From: Veillonella_A intestinalis
GTDB lineage: Bacteria > Bacillota > Negativicutes > Veillonellales > Veillonellaceae
Length of the DNA: 64,000 nt
Assembly (NCBI RefSeq): GCF_943192895.1
Contig: NZ_CALPCB010000008.1
Location: 62,001 to 126,000 of the forward strand
Direction: 5' to 3'
Numbering within the stretch: the stretch's first letter is position 1; every line of letters begins with the position of its first letter. Positions 25,754-35,127 of this stretch are shown here, piece by piece. A program made the position numbers and the translations under genes. Under the pieces are notes generated by a model. That model searched no databases and was not told where the DNA came from. It worked only from the letters and a program-made list of their open reading frames with translations.

Positions 25754-26542
25754 TTAATATTGAAAATTTTTAGTATCCATTAATTTTTCTATAATAGTAC
25801 CGAATCGACGAAGGATATTTTTGATATTTTCTATATGCTCTGGGGTAGCATCGAAAATGAGGAAGCTAATGCTTAAGGCTGCTACAATTTTATGATTCAT
25901 GCGTAGAGGTATGGCAATACAACGGGCATATTTTGTGATTTCCTCTTCTTCATAGGTGAATTCACCATGTTCATCTTTGTGAATGTCTTCATATAAAGCA
26001 TCCAATGTAGGCAGAGTCCGTTCGGTTAATAGTGGCAGTGGATCTACAAATAGTTCATTCAAATCTTTGCGACTATGGTCGAATAAGAGTGCTTTTCCTA
26101 GCGCCGTTGCATAGGCAGGAAGACGTTTACCTATGGATGAAATTAGTTGAATTGGTTTAGGGCTAGTTACTTTTTGTAAATACATTATTTGGTTACCTTC
26201 TAAAATGCCTAGGTGAATAGTTTCTTTACAGAGAGAAGACATGGTTTCCATCTGGTCTTTAATAAGCGTTAAAATATCGCCACTGTGTTGATAGGTGCTG
26301 CCAATGACAAAGATTTCTTTGCCAATGGTATAGATGAGTGAGTCTTCATTGCATTGTAAATAGTTATTATCTACTAAAGTTTTTAAAATAGGTGTTAGTG
26401 TACTTTTAGGGTAACCTAATTGCGTAGCTATTTGTGACATAGTAAGGCTATTACTGCCAGCTATAACTTCTAATATTTTGATTACTCGTAAGGTTGGTTT
26501 ATGTTGAGGGGTAGATATTATTTGGGGAATTGAATTATCCAT
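25754..26542 (-). CDS. IclR-family transcriptional regulator
   Basis: 262 residues. The N-terminal winged helix (LRVIKILEVIAGSNSLTMSQ, then ATQLGYPKSTLTPILKTL) is followed by the IclR effector domain (HLGILEGNQIMYLQKV, GKRLPAYATALGKALL). It is divergent from the aldolase-FucO genes and probably controls them through the palindromes in the shared 246-bp gap. Members of the family often sense sugar-acid or aromatic breakdown products; the ligand here is unknown. Confidence 0.88.
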   Translation of the reverse strand: MDNSIPQIISTPQHKPTLRVIKILEVIAGSNSLTMSQIATQLGYPKSTLTPILKTLVDNNYLQCNEDSLIYTIGKEIFVIGSTYQHSGDILTLIKDQMETMSSLCKETIHLGILEGNQIMYLQKVTSPKPIQLISSIGKRLPAYATALGKALLFDHSRKDLNELFVDPLPLLTERTLPTLDALYEDIHKDEHGEFTYEEEEITKYARCIAIPLRMNHKIVAALSISFLIFDATPEHIENIKNILRRFGTIIEKLMDTKNFQY

Positions 26543-26607
26543 TTAAATTATAATAACTCCTTTCGTTTGGGGATATATTGTAACTGTATTTTAACATATT
26601 GAGTTTG

Positions 26608-26693
26608 TATATACGTACTATAATCTAATTTTCGCAATTGGTGTTTGCATTTATCCATTAATATGCTGAATTGGCATTACGTATATACGTAAT
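26608..26693. promoter_or_regulatory. Probable IclR operators
   Basis: ATTACGTATATACGTAAT at 26676-26693 is a perfect 18-bp palindrome. A related half, GTATATACGTAC, lies at 26608-26619 nearer the regulator gene. They share GTATATACGTA. The pair would let one regulator control both divergent units. Confidence 0.6.
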
Positions 26694-26788
26694 ATATTGA
26701 CTTTTACGAATTGTAAACATAAGATAAAGATATAAATTATTAAAGTGATTGCATTCAATATTTTAGATTATTTTAGGAGGTGTTTTTC

Positions 26789-27691
26789 ATGAAAGCTAAG
26801 TATATTTCGCCTATTTTAACATCTTTAAATTCTGATGAGTCTGTGAATTATGAGGATATGCATGCATTTTATGATAAATTAATTGCTGCTGGCATTAATG
26901 GTGTATTAGCTGGTGGTAGTGCGGGTGAATTTTATGCATTTTCTTATGAAGAAGTTAAAGAACTTATTTTAGATGCTATTGAATATGGTAAAGGGCGTTG
27001 GGAAGTGATTGCCGGCACGGGACGCATGGTGAAGGCAGAAACAATCCAGTTGTCAAATGAGGTGTTGAAGGCAGGGGCTGATGCGGTTATTATTGTAGGC
27101 CCTTATTATAGTGCTTGTAATAATGAGGATGTATTTGCCTATTACGATGAAGTGTTAGGAGCAATTAATGGCCCTGTATACTTATATAATTATGGTGATC
27201 GTACTGGCTATGATGTGTCTGCAGAAACTTTGCTTCGGTTGCGTGAAAAGCATGATAATCTAGTGGGTGTTAAAGATACTCATTCTGTACTTCGTCATAC
27301 ACAACGATATATTCAATTTTTAAAGCCGAAATATCCTGATTTTAAAATTTATACAGGTTATGATAATAATTGTATACCATCGGTGATTTCTGGTGGTGAT
27401 GGTTGCATCGGTGCATTATCGAATATTGATCCAGAGATGTGTGTGAATGTAATTAAGGCTTTAGATACAGAAGATTTAAACGCTTTAAAAGAGTTGCAGC
27501 GTCAAATTGATGCCTATTTTGCTTTCTATGAAGTGCATGTTCCATTTAATCCTGTTATGAAATGGGCTATTAATGAATTAGGCGGTCCAATGAAGGAAAC
27601 TTGTCGAGTACCAATTAAACCTCTAACTGATGTTGAAAAAGAAGCATTATCTCCAATTGCTGAGGCTTTATGGCGTCATAAAATTAAATAA
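26789..27691 (+). CDS. DapA/NAL-family class I aldolase
   Basis: 300 residues with a TIM-barrel aldolase fold. The Schiff-base lysine is Lys162 (VGVKDTH), the catalytic tyrosine is Tyr133 (YLYNYGDRTG) and the pyruvate carboxylate loop is GSAGE (43-47). True DapA has GTTGE and NVP after the Tyr; these differences and the fucO neighbour suggest a catabolic 2-keto-3-deoxy-sugar-acid aldolase (YagE/YjhH-like), releasing pyruvate plus an aldehyde. The exact substrate cannot be told. Start ATG 26789 has AGGAGGTG upstream. Confidence 0.78.
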   Translation: MKAKYISPILTSLNSDESVNYEDMHAFYDKLIAAGINGVLAGGSAGEFYAFSYEEVKELILDAIEYGKGRWEVIAGTGRMVKAETIQLSNEVLKAGADAVIIVGPYYSACNNEDVFAYYDEVLGAINGPVYLYNYGDRTGYDVSAETLLRLREKHDNLVGVKDTHSVLRHTQRYIQFLKPKYPDFKIYTGYDNNCIPSVISGGDGCIGALSNIDPEMCVNVIKALDTEDLNALKELQRQIDAYFAFYEVHVPFNPVMKWAINELGGPMKETCRVPIKPLTDVEKEALSPIAEALWRHKIK

Positions 27692-27817
27692 ATTGCTGGG
27701 TATGGCAGGATAAAAATATAGCCTTGTGGAATTTATTTAGTAAGAGTAATTGGCTTAATATATAGTCAATTTTACATTAGCGGTAAGAAATATTTAATGA
27801 ATTGGAGGCAGTACAAC

Positions 27818-28969
27818 ATGGTTAATCGTATGATTCTAAATGAAACATCTTATTTTGGTTTTGGTGCTATCCAAAAGATTGTGGACGAATTAAAAGCTAA
27901 TAATTTGAAAAAAGTGTTAGTCACAACTGATAAAGATTTAATCAAATTCGGTGTAGCTACCAAAGTAACTGCATTGCTTGATGAAGCGGGTGTACCATAT
28001 GAGATTTTTGATGAATTAAAAGCAAATCCGACTATTAAAAATGTTCAAGATGGTGTAGAAGCTTGTAAAAAGGCAGAAGCGGATTGTATTGTTGCTATTG
28101 GCGGTGGCAGTACGATTGATACAAGTAAAGCGATTGCTATTATTATGACTAATCCAGAGTTTGCTGATGTGCGTAGTTTGGAAGGTGTAGCAGATACTAA
28201 AAATAAATGTTTGCCAATTATTGCTGTAACTACTACTTCAGGTACTGCAGCTGAAGTAACGATTAATTATGTTATTACTGATGAAGAAAAACGACGTAAA
28301 TTTGTATGTGCTGATCCTCACGATATTCCAATTGTAGCTATTGTAGATCCAGATATGTCATTAGGTATGCCTAAAGGTTTATGTGCCGCTACGGGGATGG
28401 ATGCATTGGTTCATGCTGTAGAAGGCTTTTTGACTCGTGGTGCATGGGAAATGACTGATATGCTTCATTTGAAAGCGATAGAAATTATTGGACGTTCATT
28501 ACGAAGTGCTGTAGCTGGTGATCCAAAAGCTCGAGAAGAGATGGCCCTTGGTCAGTATATTGCAGGCATGGGATTTTCGAATGTAGGTCTTGGTATTGTT
28601 CATTCTATGGCTCATCCATTGAGTGCGTTATATGATATTCCTCATGGTAAAGCCTGTGCGATGATGTTGACTGCGGTATTAAAATTTAATGCACCAGCGA
28701 CTGGTGAAAAATATCGTGATCTAGCAAAAGCGATGGGAGTAACTGGTGTAGAGTCTATGAGTCAAGATGAATATCGCGCGGCTGCAATTGATGCAGTTCA
28801 AAAGTTAGCGGATGATGTAGAAATACCTAAGAGCTTGAAAGAAGCAGGGGTATTGGAAAAAGATTTACAATTTTTAGCAGAATCAGCATTTGCTGATGTA
28901 TGTACACCAGGCAATCCTAGAGATGTGTCACAAGCTGAGATCGAAGAAATCTATCGCTCTATTTTATAG
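27818..28969 (+). CDS. fucO: FucO-like lactaldehyde/glycolaldehyde reductase
   Basis: 383 residues, same length as E. coli FucO and very similar along its full length: MVNRMILNETSYFGFGA, then GTAAEVTINYVITDEEKRR, MDALVHAVEGF and GLGIVHSMAHPLSALYDIPH. This iron-dependent enzyme reduces L-lactaldehyde to 1,2-propanediol and glycolaldehyde to ethylene glycol. It is 126 nt downstream of the aldolase. GGAGG lies before ATG 27818. Confidence 0.9.
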   Translation: MVNRMILNETSYFGFGAIQKIVDELKANNLKKVLVTTDKDLIKFGVATKVTALLDEAGVPYEIFDELKANPTIKNVQDGVEACKKAEADCIVAIGGGSTIDTSKAIAIIMTNPEFADVRSLEGVADTKNKCLPIIAVTTTSGTAAEVTINYVITDEEKRRKFVCADPHDIPIVAIVDPDMSLGMPKGLCAATGMDALVHAVEGFLTRGAWEMTDMLHLKAIEIIGRSLRSAVAGDPKAREEMALGQYIAGMGFSNVGLGIVHSMAHPLSALYDIPHGKACAMMLTAVLKFNAPATGEKYRDLAKAMGVTGVESMSQDEYRAAAIDAVQKLADDVEIPKSLKEAGVLEKDLQFLAESAFADVCTPGNPRDVSQAEIEEIYRSIL

Positions 28970-29014
28970 AATAATAGGTCACTTTTAAAAGCAAAATAAT
29001 TATATATTTAGACT

Positions 29015-29073
29015 AATAGCTGTAACTTAAATGATGGAGTAACTTTCACATATTTGTTACAGCTATTTTTTAT
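29015..29073 (+). terminator. Terminator after fucO
   Basis: AATAGCTGTAAC pairs with GTTACAGCTATT (29056-29067) around a 29-base loop, followed by a T run. Confidence 0.8.
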
Positions 29074-29247
29074 AAATGGTTGGCCTATTATAGATTAATG
29101 TGATGAATGATATAGATATGTAAATGTATATCATAAAAATTAATAATTAAGTTCATCTTTTGCAATTTTACAGAAAGAGGTTGTAGTTATATAATTAGCC
29201 ACTGTAGCCAAGATATTAATAATTTATATAAGGAGATGTTAAGTGTT

Positions 29248-30522
29248 ATGGAGGCTAGAAATGAAAAGCTGTGGACGTTGCCGTTTGTGTTAGACACAGT
29301 CATTAATTTATTGGTATTTTTGATTTATTATTTATTAATCGTAATCATTGCTGTAGTGGCGAAAGATACGTTACATGCAACATCCAGTCAAGCAGGTTTA
29401 GCTGTGGGGATTTATATTATTGGTACGGTGGTGGCTCGCATATTTGCAGGCCGGTTTGTAAGTACCTTAGGTGGTCGTAAAGTATTATATGTCGGATTGG
29501 GCATTTATTTGATTTCTACAGCATTATATTTTTATATTCCCAATTTAATTGTTTTGGACACGATTCGTTTTATTAATGGCTTCGCTTATGGGATTACATC
29601 TACAGCTACGAGTACGATTGTAGCTAATGTTATTCCTAAAGCTCGACGTGGTGAGGGTATTAATTATTATGGTTTGAGCACCAGTTTAGCAGCGGCAATT
29701 GGTCCATTTTTAGGTATTTTCTTGTTATCGGTAACTAGTTTTGATACGATTATTGCACTTTGTGTATTTTTAGTAATTCTTTGTGTAATTGGGGCTTTTT
29801 TAATGAAATATGAAGAGCCTACACTTAGTGAAGCATTAATTAAAGAAGAATCAGGACGTCGTATTTCAGATTATTTAGAACCTCGTGTTAATTCGATAAC
29901 TTTAATTTCTATATTAGTTGGGTTTGCTTATTCTGGCATCTTAGGCTTTATGGCTTCGTATACACGAGAAATTGATATGGTACAAGCTGGTACGTGGTTC
30001 TTTGTAGTATATGCGGTTATTATTACATTGACTCGTCCGTCTTTGGGTCTTATATTTGATCGCAAGGGGGAAAATTATGTATTGTATCCTTGCTTTATTT
30101 CATTAGCTATTGGCATTTTGTTGTTAGCTTTTGCTAGTGCTAGTTGGATGATTCTAGTTTCAGCACTTTTTGTTGGCCTGGGATATGGTACCTATATGTC
30201 TAATGGACAAGCTGTTGTTGTTAAAATGGTGCCATTTCATCGCATTGGGATTGCTACGTCTACATATTTTATTGCTTTAGATATTGGGTTAGGCTTTGGA
30301 CCTTATGTACTAGGTGGTATTAAAGAGTTCATTGGTTTTACTAACATGTTCTTGTTAACGGCTGGCATTGCTCTTGTGGCATTTCTTTGTTACCATTTCT
30401 TATATGGTCGATTAATAGGAACTCCTAATGATCCAGCCTTAAAAGCACAGAAGGAAGAAATGGAAATTCGCAATGAAAAAGGCAAATTTGTACCAGCTGA
30501 CAATGTAGCATCAGCCCATTAA
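29248..30522 (+). CDS. MFS transporter next to the aldolase-fucO genes
   Basis: 424 residues, twelve membrane helices. The MFS loop between helices 2 and 3 reads GRFVSTLGGRKVLYVG, and RFINGFAYGITSTATSTIVA lies in helix 4-5 (first part RFINGFAYG). It belongs to the drug/sugar-acid type of MFS (YhhS/YwoG-like). The start is ATG 29248, since the ATG at 29236 is within the AGGAG site. It follows the fucO terminator by 175 nt and could import the aldolase substrate; inference. Confidence 0.75.
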   Translation: MEARNEKLWTLPFVLDTVINLLVFLIYYLLIVIIAVVAKDTLHATSSQAGLAVGIYIIGTVVARIFAGRFVSTLGGRKVLYVGLGIYLISTALYFYIPNLIVLDTIRFINGFAYGITSTATSTIVANVIPKARRGEGINYYGLSTSLAAAIGPFLGIFLLSVTSFDTIIALCVFLVILCVIGAFLMKYEEPTLSEALIKEESGRRISDYLEPRVNSITLISILVGFAYSGILGFMASYTREIDMVQAGTWFFVVYAVIITLTRPSLGLIFDRKGENYVLYPCFISLAIGILLLAFASASWMILVSALFVGLGYGTYMSNGQAVVVKMVPFHRIGIATSTYFIALDIGLGFGPYVLGGIKEFIGFTNMFLLTAGIALVAFLCYHFLYGRLIGTPNDPALKAQKEEMEIRNEKGKFVPADNVASAH

Positions 30523-30823
30523 TTAGTTTAGTATTATTAATTTAATATAATTTAATATAATTTAACTTAATATGATTTAAACTTAATGTGATTTAACTAT
30601 AATAATATTAAGTTTAAATTCCTATAGTTTTTAGTGTAAATTCCTATAGAGAGAATAGTGAAAAAGCAGCCGATCCACATTCTAATTGAATGTTCTATAT
30701 CGGCTGTTTTTGGCTTTTTGTAAATTCTTAAAAAGTTGTCCATTTCCCTATTTACTTTATGATTTAAGGGGTATATACTAGTTCGAGTATATTATTCTTG
30801 ATGTGTGGGAGGAAAGGCTTACC
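30523..30823. other. AT-rich gap with short repeats and a terminator
   Basis: 301 bases without a gene. Between 30538 and 30600 variants of TTTAATATAATTTAA recur in tandem, and AAATTCCTATAG occurs twice at about 30616 and 30640. A terminator follows at 30666-30711. The repeats are low complexity and may be slippage. Confidence 0.5.
30666..30711 (+). terminator. Terminator of the MFS gene
   Basis: CAGCCGAT (30667-30674) pairs with ATCGGCTG (30699-30706); ACATTC/GAATGT forms an inner stem. Five T follow. Confidence 0.85.
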
Positions 30824-31735
30824 ATGTCGGTTAAACAGGCTGAAGGGTTAATGTTATTTGTAACATTTGCGTGGAGTTCGTCGTATTTGTTAATGAAGAT
30901 TGCGCTTGGCGGTGTAGAACCATTTAATTTAATTGCATTGCGCTGTGGCATTGCATTTGTATGTGTGGGAATTGTATTTTTTAAATTATTTAAGACGTGT
31001 ACTTGGTCGACTTTTTATAAAGGTGTAGGGCTAGGGGCGCTTGTTTGGATTTCATTATTTGGTACGGTAACTGGCGTTAAGTTGACTACTGCTTCTGCAG
31101 CGGCCTTTTTAGGTACAACGACAGTTGTTTTAGTACCTATTATTGAAGGGCTATGGCATAAGAAATGGCCGCCTAAGTTGACTATGCTAAGTATTGCTTT
31201 AGCTTTTTTTGGTCTAATTCTATTTACTGTTAAAGCAGGCTTTGCTTTAGATGTGGGTGCCTTATATTGCTTGTGGGGCACATTGGGTTATGCTAGTTAT
31301 ATTATTATTTTAGGGCATTTAGCAAAAGGTAAAGATGGTATATTAATCAGTATTATTCAGTTTGGCGCTATTGCTGTGTTGAGTACGGTTAGTTCATTTC
31401 TGGTTGAAACCCCACGGTTGCCACAAACTAAAGAGCAATGGGGGGCTGTGTTAATTTTAGCTATTGTGTGTAGTGCATTTTGTTTCTTAATGCAAATGAT
31501 TGCACAACGCTATATCGCTCCTTCTAAAATTGGGCTTATTTATTCAATGGAACCAGTTTTTGCGGCTGTTTTAGCTTATATTTTCTTACAAGAAGTATTA
31601 GGTCCGCAAGAATATATTGGCGCTATTTTTATTATGATTGCTATTGTATTTAAAAATATTGTATATCGTAGTAAATATGCTTTGTTACAGCGTAAACGTA
31701 AACATTGGATTCGTCATCATGTGGTAAGACAATAG
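30824..31735 (+). CDS. EamA/DMT-family permease
   Basis: 303 residues, ten predicted membrane helices in two EamA repeats (FVTFAWSSSYLLMKIALGG at the start of the first; GLIYSMEPVFAAVLAYIFL in the second). Drug/metabolite transporters of this type export amino acids or metabolites. GGAGG lies before ATG 30824. C-terminus is basic (RKRKHWIRHHVVRQ). Substrate not identifiable. Confidence 0.85.
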   Translation: MSVKQAEGLMLFVTFAWSSSYLLMKIALGGVEPFNLIALRCGIAFVCVGIVFFKLFKTCTWSTFYKGVGLGALVWISLFGTVTGVKLTTASAAAFLGTTTVVLVPIIEGLWHKKWPPKLTMLSIALAFFGLILFTVKAGFALDVGALYCLWGTLGYASYIIILGHLAKGKDGILISIIQFGAIAVLSTVSSFLVETPRLPQTKEQWGAVLILAIVCSAFCFLMQMIAQRYIAPSKIGLIYSMEPVFAAVLAYIFLQEVLGPQEYIGAIFIMIAIVFKNIVYRSKYALLQRKRKHWIRHHVVRQ

Positions 31736-31752
31736 AATTAAAAGAATACAAA

Positions 31753-31786
31753 AAAGCGAGTAGATAATTTCTACTCGCTTTAATTT
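31753..31786. terminator. Bidirectional terminator between the EamA gene and tRNA-Gly
   Basis: AAGCGAGTAG and CTACTCGCTT pair around a seven-base loop, with T-rich flanks on both strands. It serves the permease gene rightward and the tRNA leftward. Confidence 0.85.
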
Positions 31787-31794
31787 ATATTGTA

Positions 31795-31868
31795 TGGAGC
31801 GGCCGATGGGAGTCGAACCCACCTCTACGGCTTGGGAAGCCGTCGTTCTACCGATGAACTACGGCCGC
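31795..31868 (-). tRNA. tRNA-Gly (anticodon CCC)
   Basis: The minus strand folds as a full cloverleaf: acceptor GCGGCCG/CGGCCGC, D-arm GTTC/GAAC, anticodon stem ACGGC/GCCGT with loop TTCCCAA, T-arm with TTCGACT, and an encoded CCA end. The anticodon is CCC, reading glycine GGG. It lies 57 nt after the DUF3298-type gene. Confidence 0.96.
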
Positions 31869-31925
31869 AATATTAGTACTCGTTCATTTTATCAAGTTTA
31901 GGACTATTTGTAAATAGGTGAAGCT

Positions 31926-32567
31926 TTATGAATTTAAACGGTTGATATATTCTATTTTTTCAGGTGTGAAAAGAACAGTAGTAACACCGTAGGCGTAGGC
32001 TGATAATTCATAAGGTTGGTATAACATGCCAATGGTACCATTACCGAGTAAGACATAATTATCATTATGTACTTCGATGTCTGATAAGCCAAATAATTGT
32101 TGTGGGTAGAGTTGTTCTTTCATATCCTGACGGTAGACTGGCAACAAGCTAGATCCTACAAAATTTTTTAATTGCTGATTACTTTTTAGCTTTACATAAT
32201 TATAGGCTGGAATGCGTTCACCAGTTTCTTTATTGAACACCAATCCCTGGTGGGTGTAATATCCATGGGCGGCTTGCCCATTGTACCAGCCTTGCTCGAT
32301 GATAAGGGACAGAAGCTGTTCATCTTCGTAAGTAACTTTGTAGCTCATGACTACTTGATACATTTTTTCATTATAATACATATTTTGCATGCGACCTACA
32401 TAGGTGGCAATTAATTGATTCATAGTTTCTTGCGCTTTTTGGTTCTCTACATAAATTAGAGGATAACTTAGTTTTAAGTTTGTGTCTGTTTGTGTTTTTT
32501 CAATAACTTGCCCTTGGGTAGTGGTGAAGCAACAAAGGGCAAAGGCAATGGCAAGAAGTTTTTTCAT
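31926..32567 (-). CDS. Secreted DUF4163/DUF3298 (RsiV-like) protein
   Basis: 213 residues with a signal peptide (KKLLAIAFALCCFTTTQGQV, cleavage about residue 19). A DUF4163-like domain spans about 25-105 and a DUF3298-like domain 110-210 (SDIEVHNDNYVLLGNG, YQPYELSAYAYG). This domain pair occurs in RsiV anti-sigma factors and in free periplasmic proteins; RsiV binds lysozyme. No sigma factor is next to it and no membrane helix, so its role is open. Confidence 0.75.
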   Translation of the reverse strand: MKKLLAIAFALCCFTTTQGQVIEKTQTDTNLKLSYPLIYVENQKAQETMNQLIATYVGRMQNMYYNEKMYQVVMSYKVTYEDEQLLSLIIEQGWYNGQAAHGYYTHQGLVFNKETGERIPAYNYVKLKSNQQLKNFVGSSLLPVYRQDMKEQLYPQQLFGLSDIEVHNDNYVLLGNGTIGMLYQPYELSAYAYGVTTVLFTPEKIEYINRLNS

Positions 32568-32833
32568 AAGGGGCCTCCTCCTATTAAATGCAATAGTATT
32601 TACAACTGTAAATATATGTATATTGTAACTCGTTTATCTAAAAATATAAATTGTCAATTATTTCGCTGTTGTACTATAATAGAGTTTGTAAAATAAAAGC
32701 AGTGATTAGTAATTATGATAGGGTTGCAATAAATATTATTTAACATAGTGTGTATAGGTAGATGTTTTTATATAAAAAATTGATAAATGTTTAAAGATAA
32801 TTAATTTTTAGATGCAGTATGAGGAGGCTCTTT

Positions 32834-33439
32834 ATGACTCTGTTGGAAGAAATTTTAAAAGCGAATGAAGAATATGTGGCTGACATTACTAAAACGTATG
32901 GTGCTGAAGGGATGCCCGCTAATAAAGCGCCGCAGCGACACATTGCTATATTGACCTGTATGGATACTAGATTAGTCGACTTGCTTGAACGGACTATGGG
33001 GATTGACCGGGGCGATGCAAATGTAATTCGCGTAGCTGGCAATTGTATTACTGATGTATTTAGTGATGTGGTTCGTAGCTTAGTTGTTAGTATTTATGAA
33101 CTAGGTGCTAAGGAAATTTTTATTGTCGGTCATGAAGATTGTGGGATGGAAAAAACTTGCCCTGATGAATTATCTAAACGCATGATTGAGCGTGGTATTT
33201 CTCCCGAAGCCATTACTATGATTCGTTGTGAAATGGAGCGCTGGGCTAATCATTTTTGCCATTCCGAGCAGAATGTGGTAAAGGCTGTTGCTCAGCTTCG
33301 TCAGAACCCTTTAATTCCTAATGATGTTAAAGTTCATGGGTTAATGTTAAATCCCTATACAAGTAAATTGACCGTTGTGGTTGATGGGAATAAGCCAAAT
33401 GAAGAACTCGATTCTATGCCCGTTTGTACTTGCTGTTAA
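32834..33439 (+). CDS. Beta-class carbonic anhydrase
   Basis: 201 residues. Zinc ligands and the Asp-Arg dyad are visible: Cys42-Met-Asp44-Thr-Arg46, His100 and Cys103 (VGHEDCGM). It interconverts CO2 and bicarbonate, feeding carboxylation reactions. It belongs to the short type-II-like group. GGAGG precedes ATG 32834. Monocistronic, followed by a terminator. Confidence 0.88.
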   Translation: MTLLEEILKANEEYVADITKTYGAEGMPANKAPQRHIAILTCMDTRLVDLLERTMGIDRGDANVIRVAGNCITDVFSDVVRSLVVSIYELGAKEIFIVGHEDCGMEKTCPDELSKRMIERGISPEAITMIRCEMERWANHFCHSEQNVVKAVAQLRQNPLIPNDVKVHGLMLNPYTSKLTVVVDGNKPNEELDSMPVCTCC

Positions 33440-33452
33440 GTGAGAGTTTTAT

Positions 33453-33486
33453 AGAGTAGTAGCTAATTAGCTACTACTCTTTTTTG
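33453..33486 (+). terminator. Terminator of the carbonic anhydrase gene
   Basis: AGAGTAGTAGCTA pairs with TAGCTACTACTCT around a very short loop; six T follow. Confidence 0.9.
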
Positions 33487-33635
33487 TAAGGGTGTGTAAA
33501 AAGTATTTTGTCATATAGTTGTTATACAGAGTATACTAAAAAGGAAGAAAACTTTTGATGAGGAGATGTATATGGATTGTACATTATCATACGTTGTATG
33601 AAAGTTTATAAAGTGTATAAAATGGAGGTTTGATT

Positions 33636-34997
33636 TTGTCTATATCAAAAGAAAATAAAATATTAATTACCGTTATGATCGCATCATTTTTAACACCTTT
33701 TTGTGGAAGTTCGCTTAATTTATCTATGCCAGATATTGGCCGTGAATTTCAGGTAGGCACTTCAGAGTTGAGTTGGATTGTAGAAGTGTTTCTTATGACT
33801 TGTGCCATTTTTACAGTCCCTATGGGGCAACTAGGAAATCGGTTAGGCAAGAAAACGGTGTTTTTGTGGGGGATTGTCTTTTTTACGATTGCATCTTTTT
33901 TAATTCATTTTGCTAATACGATTCAATGGCTATTGATATTGCGAGCTGTACAGGGGATAGCGGCGGCGATGCTCTTTTCAACAGGGACTGCTATTATTGC
34001 CCTTGTATTTCCACCTGAACGACGTGGTTGGGCGATGGGCATGAATGTTTCTGTTGTTTATGTAGGGTTAGCCATTGGGCCGGTTATAGGGGGCTTTTTG
34101 AATTATCGTTTTGGCTGGCAAAGTATTTTTTATTTTTTAGCAATCCTTGGCATGATAGCGGCTATTATGACTATATTGTTTTTAAAAGAGGATTGGGTAA
34201 ATCCTGAACAAGGACATCTTGGCGTTGTAAGTGTTCTTTTATATGCCTTTTCATTGATTACGGGTTTATATGGCTTGTCAGAGATTGTAAATACTTCATG
34301 GGGGAAATATGTATTTGCAATAGGGTTAATAAGTTCTATTTTATTTGTAATTCATGAGGCTAAGGTAGCAAAGCCCTTATTGCCAGTGCGAATATTTTTA
34401 GAAAATAAAACCTTTGCTTTTTCTAATCTAGCATCGATGCTAAATTATAGTGCTACCTTTGCTATTGCGTTTTTAATGTCGTTGTACTTACAGATGGTAT
34501 TGGGCTATGATTCTGAAATGGCGGGGTGGTTTTTACTAGTCCAGTCAATTATTATGGCTTTGTTATCGCCTAAGATGGGTGAATTGTCTGATCGATATGG
34601 ATCAGCAATGTTAGCATCTGGTGGTATGGGTGCTATTGCGGTAGGGCTTCTCATATTGTGGCAAGCTATGAATCTGGCTTCCATATATGTTGTCATCTTA
34701 GGTTTAATTGTTATTGGCATCGGCTTTGCTATGTTTTCGGCGCCAAATAATAATGCGATTATGAGCTCCGTGCCACCTGCCTATTTTGGCATGGCTAGTT
34801 CGGTGATTAGTACAGTTCGTTTATTAGGACAGGTATTGAGTATGGCTGTTGTGGCATCCATCTTGTCACGTCCAGCAGAAGGGACTACTGAAATTTTAGG
34901 TGCCGATCTTTTATTGCAAAATATTCAATATGCATTGCTTGTGTTTATGTTTTTCTGTTTGGTTGGCGTTATTCCGTCTATGATACGGAATAAATAA
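33636..34997 (+). CDS. MFS drug-efflux-type transporter
   Basis: 453 residues, 12-14 membrane helices of the DHA2/EmrB type: LNLSMPDIGREFQVGTSELS near residue 30 and GQLGNRLGKKTVFLWG in the loop 2-3, then RAVQGIAAAMLFSTGTAI. It starts at TTG 33636, which is 7 nt after GGAGG; the TTG at 33630 is too close. Probably exports a drug or metabolite by proton antiport. The gene end contains an inverted repeat (TATTCCGT/ACGGAATA) over the stop. Confidence 0.82.
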   Translation: MSISKENKILITVMIASFLTPFCGSSLNLSMPDIGREFQVGTSELSWIVEVFLMTCAIFTVPMGQLGNRLGKKTVFLWGIVFFTIASFLIHFANTIQWLLILRAVQGIAAAMLFSTGTAIIALVFPPERRGWAMGMNVSVVYVGLAIGPVIGGFLNYRFGWQSIFYFLAILGMIAAIMTILFLKEDWVNPEQGHLGVVSVLLYAFSLITGLYGLSEIVNTSWGKYVFAIGLISSILFVIHEAKVAKPLLPVRIFLENKTFAFSNLASMLNYSATFAIAFLMSLYLQMVLGYDSEMAGWFLLVQSIIMALLSPKMGELSDRYGSAMLASGGMGAIAVGLLILWQAMNLASIYVVILGLIVIGIGFAMFSAPNNNAIMSSVPPAYFGMASSVISTVRLLGQVLSMAVVASILSRPAEGTTEILGADLLLQNIQYALLVFMFFCLVGVIPSMIRNK

Positions 34998-35127
34998 GCT
35001 ATTCCGTTAAGGAGACTATACATTGGTAATTGTAATGAAATGTAGTGCAGTCTTTGGAGTTAGCATGGTATAATAAATGTTAAATTGATAAGTTTGTTTA
35101 GGTTGTTGGAGTAAGGAGTAGAGACAC

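Noticed and set aside
26789..27691. DapA of lysine synthesis
   Set aside because: The pyruvate-binding loop and the residues after the catalytic Tyr differ from DapA, and the neighbours are an IclR regulator, FucO and a transporter, which indicate catabolism.
30538..30600. Regulatory repeat array after the MFS gene
   Set aside because: The TTTAATATAATTTAA variants are low-complexity AT sequence without clear unit boundaries; slippage is the simpler reading.
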